This document shows positions 57,910-64,000 of a DNA stretch of 64,000 bases, one piece after another (positions within the stretch are counted from its first letter, which is position 1; each line of letters begins with the position of its first letter). This stretch comes from G963665405 sp963665405 (lineage in GTDB: Bacteria; Chloroflexota; Dehalococcoidia; Lucifugimonadales; G963665405). The position numbers and the translations under genes were made by a program. Under the pieces are notes generated by a model. It saw nothing but the letters and a program-made list of their open reading frames with translations. It searched no databases and was not told the origin of the DNA. The DNA lies in assembly GCA_963665405.2 (NCBI GenBank), contig OY762261.2, positions 1,178,001-1,242,000 on the forward strand, given 5' to 3'.

Positions 57910-58440
57910 TCATGAGATCTCCATCTGGTCGCCCTCGATGCGGACGCTCTGACCGCCGAAGCTGAGCCGCGCGCCGCGGAAGCGGCGGAGCTCCAGCCGC
58001 ACCTGGTCCATCCGTTTCGTCAGCTCGGACTCATCGCCCTGTTTCGATGACCGGCGGGTCGTGAATCCCCACAGGCTGGGTTGAGCCATCCCTCTCATGA
58101 AGGACGTGAACTCCTGTAAGAAGGCGCGGAACGCCTGCGCGGAGACCTCGTGGTCCGGCGTTCCATCAACGGGATCGGCGAATGCGAAGCGGAGTACGAG
58201 ATCCCGGTCGCAGGAGAGCCCGGACAGGATCAACACTGGTTCAGGCCGCCGGGCGAAGAACGCCCCGGCGTCGACGTCGTTCCGAGCGACCTCCCGGATC
58301 GCCGCCTGGACCACTCTAAGAAGAGACGACATGGCCGAGACGGTCACTCGGGTGGGGTCCAGGGCGATCTCCAGAACGTGCGCGGCCGGTTCGGGACCCC
58401 TGCCCTCGTCGCCCGCGGCCGCGCCCCGGTCCGGGCTCAT
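57910..58440 (-). CDS. Hypothetical protein between selB and nurA
   Basis: A 176-residue soluble protein: AAHVLEIALDPTRVTVSAMS, then LLRVVQAAIREVARNDVDAG, VLILSGLSCDRDLVLRFAFA and a basic C-terminus (TKRMDQVRLELRRFRGARLS). No motif or membrane segment. It abuts selB exactly (its ATG follows the selB TAG without a gap) and ends 13 bases before the nurA start, so it belongs to the operon. It may be a NurA/HerA partner. Confidence 0.75.
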   Translation of the reverse strand: MSPDRGAAAGDEGRGPEPAAHVLEIALDPTRVTVSAMSSLLRVVQAAIREVARNDVDAGAFFARRPEPVLILSGLSCDRDLVLRFAFADPVDGTPDHEVSAQAFRAFLQEFTSFMRGMAQPSLWGFTTRRSSKQGDESELTKRMDQVRLELRRFRGARLSFGGQSVRIEGDQMEIS

Positions 58441-60303
58441 CTACCTGAGCACCCGTGCGTCTCCGACCCTACGCGTGATGCGCTGGTGGTCCAGGTGATC
58501 CATGAGGGCGAGGGCGTACTTTCTGCTGGTGTCGAAGAGGTCCCTGACCTCCGCTACGGTGATCTCGCCCCGCTCTGCGATGTGGGTTCGGATTCGTTCG
58601 ACCATCTCCTGGTAGACTGACGCCGAGAACACGACGTTCTCGCTGACCTTCACGACCTGGCCGTCGTCCGCGAGGAGGTTGAGTATCTCCGGACCGATCT
58701 CGGCGTCGGTCGGGGGTGAGAAGCGGCCGGCCTCCAGGCGGGCGAGATAGGCATCCGCGGCCTCCTGCTGGGCGCCGGTCAGCTTGCGCTCCCGGTCCGG
58801 CAGCCGGACCATCGTGCCGTCCTCCACCGCGACCCCCTCCTCCTGGAGCCGGGCGAAGACCGCATTGAATACGCTCGGGGTCATACCCATGCGGCTGCGG
58901 AACTCCTCCTTGGGCTCCCCCTTGCGTAGCGGGTGCTCGCGATAGTAGTCCTCCAGGGCCTTCCGGGCCCTGTCCGAAACGGCCGCCCATCCGGCAGCCG
59001 TGTAGAGAAGCACCCCGGGACCGATCTTCTTCTTTCCGAGGGCGACCGCCGCGCCCTCCGACACCATCGCCTCCAGCTCGGCTCCGGCGTCCGCGGGGTC
59101 GAGATTCGCCCGGTTGACCAGGGCTCTGAACTCGCCGGGCTCCGACAGCTCTATGCTCTTGAGCAGGATCTCACGCTCCGACCCCATCTCCATGACCGCC
59201 AGACGCTCCAGGATCGGGGCGTGCCTCCGCCGGTGCCGGCGAGGGCGTGGGTCGACGATGTTGCCGCCGCCCAGAGTCGTCCGGTTCGATCTGATGACGA
59301 AGTAGTCGCCCTTCATGATCGCGAGGGGCTCGCTGAGCTTGAGCTGGGCCCAGGTCGTCTCTCCAACCTCGGCCCGGTCTCCCTCCAGCAGCCGCACCTG
59401 GGCCAGCACCTCGCTGCTACCCGTATGCACGGTGACGAACATGTTGTGCCTGACGGGTCGCGGCGCGTCTGGGATCACGCTGAGGCGAACGTCCATCGCG
59501 CTGCTCGGCCGCAGCCAACCGGGGACGGTGAGAACCTCCCCGCGGTTTATCCGGTCCGGGCTCACCCCCGAGAGGTTCACGGCGACCCTGCTCCCGGGGG
59601 TCGCCTCCTCGAGCTTGCGACGGTGGGTCTGGAGTCCGCGGACCCGGGTAGTCGTGCCGCCCAATACGAGCTCGACCTCCTGCCCTGCCTCTAGCCTACC
59701 GTCGATCAGCGTGCCGGTCACCACCGTGCCGAACCCGGACATGGTGAAGGCGCGGTCTATGGGGAGCCGCGGACGGCCCAGGTCCTTCCGAGGCCCCGCC
59801 TCCTGGAGCAGCCGGTCGATCGTACCGACCAGCTCCGGCAGGCCGTCCCGTGTCGTGGCGGACACGGTGACGACCGGAGACCCCTCCAGCGTCGTGCCCT
59901 TCAGAAGGTCCTCGACGTCCGCCACCACCAGCGAGAGCCAATCCTCGTCCACCAGGTCCTTCTTGGTAACCGCGACGAGGCCGCGCTCGATGCGCAGCAG
60001 GTCCAGGATCGCCAGGTGCTCGCGCGTCTGGGGCATGACCGACTCGTCGGCGGCGACCACGAGCAGCGCCAGGTCTATGCCGCCGACACCGGCGAGCATG
60101 TTGTTGACGAACCGCTCGTGGCCGGGGACATCGACGATACTCGTCTCGTTGCCGCTCGGCAGCTCGAGCCAGGCGAAGCCCAGGTCGATGGTCATCCCGC
60201 GCTCTTTCTCTTCCCGGAGACGGTCCGGGTCGATGCCCGTCAGGGCCTCGACGAGAGTGGACTTGCCATGGTCGACGTGACCCGCGGTGCCTATGACGTG
60301 CAA
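58441..60303 (-). CDS. selB: Selenocysteine-specific elongation factor SelB
   Basis: A 620-residue SelB of full length. The EF-Tu-like part begins MHVIGTAGHVDHGKSTLVEA with P-loop GHVDHGKS (8-15), then DLGFAWLEL and VDVPGHERF, the switch II motif. The C-terminal third is the set of winged-helix domains that read the SECIS hairpin (VRDLFDTSRKYALALMDHLD). It delivers Sec-tRNA to UGA codons. The start is TTG with GAGGATGAG upstream. It leads an operon with the 176-residue gene, nurA, the 201-residue gene and herA. No selC or Sec-containing gene was found in the window. Confidence 0.95.
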   Translation of the reverse strand: MHVIGTAGHVDHGKSTLVEALTGIDPDRLREEKERGMTIDLGFAWLELPSGNETSIVDVPGHERFVNNMLAGVGGIDLALLVVAADESVMPQTREHLAILDLLRIERGLVAVTKKDLVDEDWLSLVVADVEDLLKGTTLEGSPVVTVSATTRDGLPELVGTIDRLLQEAGPRKDLGRPRLPIDRAFTMSGFGTVVTGTLIDGRLEAGQEVELVLGGTTTRVRGLQTHRRKLEEATPGSRVAVNLSGVSPDRINRGEVLTVPGWLRPSSAMDVRLSVIPDAPRPVRHNMFVTVHTGSSEVLAQVRLLEGDRAEVGETTWAQLKLSEPLAIMKGDYFVIRSNRTTLGGGNIVDPRPRRHRRRHAPILERLAVMEMGSEREILLKSIELSEPGEFRALVNRANLDPADAGAELEAMVSEGAAVALGKKKIGPGVLLYTAAGWAAVSDRARKALEDYYREHPLRKGEPKEEFRSRMGMTPSVFNAVFARLQEEGVAVEDGTMVRLPDRERKLTGAQQEAADAYLARLEAGRFSPPTDAEIGPEILNLLADDGQVVKVSENVVFSASVYQEMVERIRTHIAERGEITVAEVRDLFDTSRKYALALMDHLDHQRITRRVGDARVLR

Positions 60304-60454
60304 GGTAGGCTCATCCTCTAGTCGAGCGCGTGGAACGCGAACGCGTCGGCCGCATCGTGGAGGGACCCCGCAGAGCGGACGGTCAGATGCGGCCTAAGAA
60401 TAGCACAGGGGTTTCGCAGCGGCAATTTCTCGATGGTTTCGGGGACGAGGTGGC

Positions 60455-60571
60455 ATCAGGGTGTGCAGAGGGGCGAAGCCCCCTTGCCGGGAGGCTGAGG
60501 GTGTCCCTCAGACATGACCTCTTCCCCTTTCTGGCCAGGGGGATGGGCGAAGGGGTTTTCAGCAACCTGCC
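60455..60571 (+). repeat. Dispersed repeat family A, copy 10
   Basis: GGGGC-gaa-GCCCC, CTGAGGG-tgt-CCCTCAG and a shortened third hairpin (cccctttctggccaggggga). It ends 8 bases from the hemW stop codon. The remaining gap (60304-60454) shows no gene and no recognisable tRNA. Confidence 0.85.
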
Positions 60572-60578
60572 CGCCGGC

Positions 60579-61793
60579 CTACCCGAAGAAGCGCGAAAAT
60601 ACCTCGTTGCTGAGGAGTCGGCCCCTCGGGGTCAGCCTGAGGCTCCCGTTGTCCGTCTCGAGCAGCCCCGCGCGGGTGAACTCCTCGATGTCTGTACCGT
60701 ACACGTCCGACGGCTCAACACCGAAGCGATCGGCGAATTCGGCGACTCCGACTCCGCAGTCGAGCCTGAGCCCCAGCATCAGCGTCTCCGCGATGTCCAG
60801 GCGCCGGTCGGTGACCTCCACCTCGTCCACCACCGGAATTTTCCTAAGAGTCTCGACCCAGGGGTCATCCTTTGAAGCTCCGGGGTCAGCAACGCTATCG
60901 AGCCGCCGGACATACTCTCGCGGTGACCTCATGTTGGCGAAGCGGTGCCCCCGTAGTGAGGAGTGGGCACCCGGCCCGACTCCGAGGTACGGCTCGTTCC
61001 GCCAGTAGGCCAGGTTGTGCCGGCTCTCGCGGCCGGGGAGGGCCCAGTTGGATATCTCGTAGTGGCGGTAGCCCAGGGCTCGGAAGACGTCCTCGGCGGC
61101 GAGGTACATGTCGGCGGCGAGATCGGGGTCCGGTTGCGACAGATGGCCGGAGCGCACCGAGACCTCCATCGGCGTCCCTCCCTCGAGGGTGAGTGCGTAC
61201 GCGGAGACGTGCACGGGACCCAGCTCGGTCGCGCCGTCGAGCGTCCGCCGCCACTGGTCGAGGGTCTGGCCCGGCAGCCCGTACATCAGGTCCACGCTGA
61301 CGTTGTCGAGTCCGGCGTCGGTGGACATCCGGTACGCGCCGACCGCCTGGGCCGCCGTGTGCCGCCTGCCGAGGAGGCTCAGAAGATCGTCGTCCAGGCT
61401 CTGGACTCCTATGCTCAGGCGGTTCAAGCCGGACTCCATGTAGGTCTGGAGCTTGGCCGGCGTCAGGTCGCCCGGGTTCGCCTCGAGGGTCACCTCGGCG
61501 TCGGGGCAGACTCGGAACGAATCGGAGACCGTACCGAGAATCGAGGACGTCAGCTCGGCCGGTAGGTACGACGGCGTTCCGCCACCAAGGAAAATCGTCT
61601 TGACCGCCACGTGATCGAGGACGTCGCCCCACAGGGCTATCTCGCTCTTCAGCGCCGCGACGTAGGAGGGGATCAAGTCCTCGATCCTGGCGTAGGTGTT
61701 GAAGTCGCAGTACGGGCACTTGGTCTCACAGAAGGGGATGTGGACGTAGAGGGCGATGGGCCCGGTCTGTGTGGGGGGCTTGGCCGTATCCAT
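60579..61793 (-). CDS. hemW: HemW-like radical SAM protein
   Basis: A 404-residue radical SAM protein. The 4Fe-4S motif CETKCPYC gives Cys22, Cys26 and Cys29; IFLGGGTPSYLPAELT and EANPGDLTPAKLQTYMESGL follow as in the HemN/HemW group. The C-terminal domain is HemW-type, without the extra N-terminal Cys of HemN, so it is a heme chaperone rather than coproporphyrinogen oxidase. It is 6 bases downstream of ychF. A family A repeat sits at its 3' end. Confidence 0.9.
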   Translation of the reverse strand: MDTAKPPTQTGPIALYVHIPFCETKCPYCDFNTYARIEDLIPSYVAALKSEIALWGDVLDHVAVKTIFLGGGTPSYLPAELTSSILGTVSDSFRVCPDAEVTLEANPGDLTPAKLQTYMESGLNRLSIGVQSLDDDLLSLLGRRHTAAQAVGAYRMSTDAGLDNVSVDLMYGLPGQTLDQWRRTLDGATELGPVHVSAYALTLEGGTPMEVSVRSGHLSQPDPDLAADMYLAAEDVFRALGYRHYEISNWALPGRESRHNLAYWRNEPYLGVGPGAHSSLRGHRFANMRSPREYVRRLDSVADPGASKDDPWVETLRKIPVVDEVEVTDRRLDIAETLMLGLRLDCGVGVAEFADRFGVEPSDVYGTDIEEFTRAGLLETDNGSLRLTPRGRLLSNEVFSRFFG

Positions 61794-61799
61794 ACGATC

Positions 61800-62900
61800 T
61801 CAGACGTTGAACAGGATGTTGACGACGTCGCCGTCGGCGATGACGTAGCCCTTGCCCTCTTGCCTGAGGACGCCCCGCCGCCGCGCCTCGGCCAGACTGC
61901 CGGCCTCGATAAGCTCGTCGAAGCTGACGACCTCGGCCCGGATGAACCCTCGTTCGAGATCGGAGTGGATTCCCCCGGCGGCCTTCAGCGCCGTCGTGCC
62001 TCTTGGGACCGCCCACGACCGCACCTCGGACTCGCTGCCGGTGAAGAAGGTGATCAGGCCGGACGCCTCGTACGATAGGGCGATCATACGGCTCCAGCCG
62101 GGCTCTCCAAGACCCAGCGACTCCCTGAGCTCGTCCTGACCATCCGGGCCTACCTCGGCGAGCTCCATCTCCAGGGTGCCACATACCGCCGCGACTCGGA
62201 CGTCCGGATCGTCCAGTGCCGAGGAGGCCCGCTCCTCGAGAGCTGGGAGCTCCGATGCCTGGTCCTCGTCCGCGTTGACCACGGCGATCAGCGGCTTCCC
62301 CGTCAGGAACTGAAAGCCCTGGAACAGACGGATCTCCTCCTCGGAACGCCGCCTGCGCCGGATGTGGACCCCCTTCTCGAGGTCACCCATGACGTCGGCC
62401 ACGATGGATCGCTCCCTCTCCAGGGCATCGCGCTCGGCGGCGCTGGCTCCCTTGTAGCGGTCGGCGATCTTCGCGAGCCGCCTCTCCAGCATCTCCAGAT
62501 CGGCGAAGGCGAGTTCCAGGTGCATCGCCTGGGCGTCTCGGATCGGATCGACTCCGTCCTGTACCTGGTGGACGGATGGGTCGTTGAATGCCCGTACGAC
62601 GACGAGCAGGGCGCCCGCACCTTGCAGCTGGTTCAGGTACTCGCCCGCTATTCCCGTCGCCTTGCCCAGCCCCTCGGGCGCGGTCGGGAAATCCACGTAC
62701 GTCACCTCGGCGAGCACGGTCCGCTTCGGCTGGAAGAGTTCCTCCAGGGAATCCAGACGCGGGTCGCGGACTGGCGTAACGCCGAGGTTCGGCTTGGAAC
62801 CGGGTCGGCCGGAGTTCTGCCCTCTCGCCCGGCCACCCGTGAGAGCGTTGAATATGGTCGTCTTCCCGCTACGTGGGAGCCCGACGATGCCTATCTCCAT
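61800..62900 (-). CDS. ychF: Ribosome-associated ATPase/GTPase YchF
   Basis: A 366-residue Obg-family protein with P-loop GLPRSGKTTIF (7-17), where other YchF proteins have GLPNVGKST. Switch motifs VTYVDFPTAPEGLGKATGIA and the coiled-coil helical arm follow, and the end EGKGYVIADGDVVNILFNV is the TGS-like domain typical of YchF. YchF binds ribosomes and prefers ATP. No strong ribosome site before the ATG. It is cotranscribed with hemW (6-base gap). Confidence 0.93.
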   Translation of the reverse strand: MEIGIVGLPRSGKTTIFNALTGGRARGQNSGRPGSKPNLGVTPVRDPRLDSLEELFQPKRTVLAEVTYVDFPTAPEGLGKATGIAGEYLNQLQGAGALLVVVRAFNDPSVHQVQDGVDPIRDAQAMHLELAFADLEMLERRLAKIADRYKGASAAERDALERERSIVADVMGDLEKGVHIRRRRRSEEEIRLFQGFQFLTGKPLIAVVNADEDQASELPALEERASSALDDPDVRVAAVCGTLEMELAEVGPDGQDELRESLGLGEPGWSRMIALSYEASGLITFFTGSESEVRSWAVPRGTTALKAAGGIHSDLERGFIRAEVVSFDELIEAGSLAEARRRGVLRQEGKGYVIADGDVVNILFNV

Positions 62901-63007
62901 GGGACTTCTCGCAAGAGGGGGGCTGTGCGCCGCGAGCGGGAGGGCTTGTGAGGGGCTCGGGGCTCAGGTGCCAATGGGATGAAGAGGCGAACGGGACACT
63001 CGGCGGA

Positions 63008-63382
63008 CTACTTGCTCGACGACTCTGGGTCGTCGACGACTCGGTATGAGGTGTCGATGGCGTCGCGGCCGTCTCTTGAGCGGCCGTCGTCCCGTCCCCC
63101 AGATCCGGACGCCGTTCGCCCAGCCCTCAGGTGCTCCTGCACCACCTCGCGCGGGGCCGCCCCGAGGAAGATCGCCAGCGCCAGAACGAGCACCAGGACG
63201 TCGTCGATGCGCCCCACGAGGCCGAACAGGTTCGTGATCATGTTTATCGGCGACAGTATGTAGACGATGGCAAGGGGCAGCACCAGCTTCAGCCGCAGCG
63301 GGACCCGCCTGTCCATGAGCAGCCTTACCACCAGACGGGGGGCGCCCGTCATATTCAGCAGCATCAGGAATCCTCGTAGCAA
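63008..63382 (-). CDS. DUF1232 membrane protein (YkvA-like)
   Basis: A 124-residue protein with two hydrophobic helices: LKLVLPLAIVYILSPINMIT and IDDVLVLVLALAIFLGA. The SPINMI/IDDVLV pattern is the DUF1232 signature (usually YxxSPxDLIPD…IDDL). The tail is charged and low-complexity. The TTG start at 63382 has GAGGGGG 8 bases upstream; ATG 63364 is a shorter option. Function unknown; a small membrane protein, probably involved in envelope or stress response. Confidence 0.82.
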   Translation of the reverse strand: MLRGFLMLLNMTGAPRLVVRLLMDRRVPLRLKLVLPLAIVYILSPINMITNLFGLVGRIDDVLVLVLALAIFLGAAPREVVQEHLRAGRTASGSGGRDDGRSRDGRDAIDTSYRVVDDPESSSK

Positions 63383-63522
63383 GACCGTCCCCCTCTTCCT
63401 CTACCTGACCACGCCCCCATTATGACACATTCCACGCTGAGCGATCGAGCCGCGACCGCCGACCATGTTGATCGCACGGACCCGTCGTTATACCCTTGGC
63501 CAATCGGTGAGGTGCGGGCCCC

Positions 63523-64000
63523 TTGATCTACGTCCTACACGGCGACGACTCCTTCTCAATCGCGGAGGCCGTCGCGTCTCTGAAGGAGGCGGTGCAACCT
63601 GCCGAGTTGCGCGACGTCAACGTGACCACACTCGCGGGCTCCACGGTGGGCTTCGACGAGCTGTCCGCCGCGGCCGGCACCGTCCCCTTTCTGGCCGAAA
63701 AGCGGCTGGTGCTGGTCGAGGGGCTTCTCTCGGGCTTCGAGACCCGGCCGGTGCCGGCGGGCGCGTCCAAAGAGCGGCGCGCAGGACTGGGCCGGTGGGA
63801 GGCGCTTGCCGGCTATCTGACGGAGGTCCCGGCCACGACCGACCTGGTCTTCATCGAGGGACGCCTGACCCCGCGAAATCCGCTATTCACGAAGGTGAAG
63901 CCGCTGGCCGAGGTTCGTGCGTTTCCCCTGCCGAGGGGTGCGGACCTGCAGGCGTGGATAAGGCGGCGGGCGGCCGCCAAAGGGACCGATATCGAGCCAA
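63523..64000 (+). CDS. holA: DNA polymerase III delta subunit, 3'-truncated by the window edge
   Basis: The frame opens IYVLHGDDSFSIAEAVASLK, the HolA N-terminus (fold with YxLYGeD-type motif). It continues VNVTTLAGSTVGFDELSAAA, GTVPFLAEKRLVLVEGLL and LVFIEGRLTPRNPLF, the ATPase-like module that loads the sliding clamp. The start TTG at 63523 has GAGGTG about 10 bases upstream. 159 residues are visible; the rest is beyond 64000. It is divergent from the DUF1232 gene. Confidence 0.88.
   Translation, partial: MIYVLHGDDSFSIAEAVASLKEAVQPAELRDVNVTTLAGSTVGFDELSAAAGTVPFLAEKRLVLVEGLLSGFETRPVPAGASKERRAGLGRWEALAGYLTEVPATTDLVFIEGRLTPRNPLFTKVKPLAEVRAFPLPRGADLQAWIRRRAAAKGTDIEP

Noticed and set aside
60304..60454. 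selC tRNA next to selB
   Set aside because: I could not fold an acceptor stem, long variable arm or CCA end in this gap.

Overview
The window is about 62% G+C (estimated by eye) and gene-dense. The gene content suggests a Chloroflexota bacterium of the SAR202/Dehalococcoidia type. Indicators are an HspR-controlled dnaK operon, an F420-dependent NADP reductase, the Cys-type CcmE heme chaperone, XdhC/MocA maturation factors, an acidic-repeat-linker solute-binding lipoprotein and many structured intergenic repeats. This placement is inferred from protein resemblance; there is no rRNA gene here, and no tRNA was recognised.

Layout. 1-7.3 kb: a 5'-truncated cupredoxin gene, a pentapeptide-repeat lipoprotein, typA, a decapitated MerR regulator, a lipoprotein followed by a lipoprotein remnant, and a MarR regulator divergent from a small monooxygenase-like gene. 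7.3-20 kb: a solute-binding lipoprotein, a Kelch lipoprotein, an MFS exporter, a lone receiver protein, an acyl-CoA synthetase, an amidase, a zinc alcohol dehydrogenase, a Pro/Thr-repeat secreted protein and an amidohydrolase. 20-24.3 kb: an SDR protein, then the most notable locus, a compact operon encoding a 56-residue acidic protein, an E2-like protein, an E1/ThiF-like adenylyltransferase and a JAMM/JAB protease (21773-24173). This looks like a bacterial ubiquitin-like conjugation system.

24.3-36.5 kb: mocA-like and xdhC genes, an M16 peptidase, a sulfite-oxidase-type molybdoenzyme, a tiny zinc ribbon gene divergent from hspR-grpE-dnaK, acuC, a metallo-beta-lactamase-fold phosphodiesterase, a secreted zinc metalloprotease and npdG. 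36.5-43.8 kb: an EF-G paralogue, etfB-etfA, a zinc-finger protein and a MetF-like reductase. 43.8-49.45 kb: three tandem, almost identical IS1380-family insertion sequences separated by single 4-bp ATCC sequences. 49.5-64 kb: a SelA-like PLP enzyme, a degenerate 32-bp tandem array, an ECF sigma factor with a divergent zinc anti-sigma factor, ccmC-ccmD-ccmE, a small metallopeptidase, a selB-(unknown)-nurA-(unknown)-herA operon, hemW, ychF, a DUF1232 protein and the start of holA.

Two dispersed repeat families occupy most long intergenic gaps. Family A (about 120 bp, ten copies) is a chain of three hairpins, and its first hairpin exists in two unrelated sequence versions that both still fold. 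Family B (seven copies) carries a GGGGCACCCC core and a second hairpin. Half of the family A copies sit within a few bases of a stop codon, suggesting a role at 3' ends. The genes form several working groups: heat-shock control (hspR-grpE-dnaK), cytochrome c maturation (ccmCDE), electron transfer (etfBA), DNA end processing (herA-nurA) and selenocysteine decoding (selB, with a SelA-like enzyme nearby).
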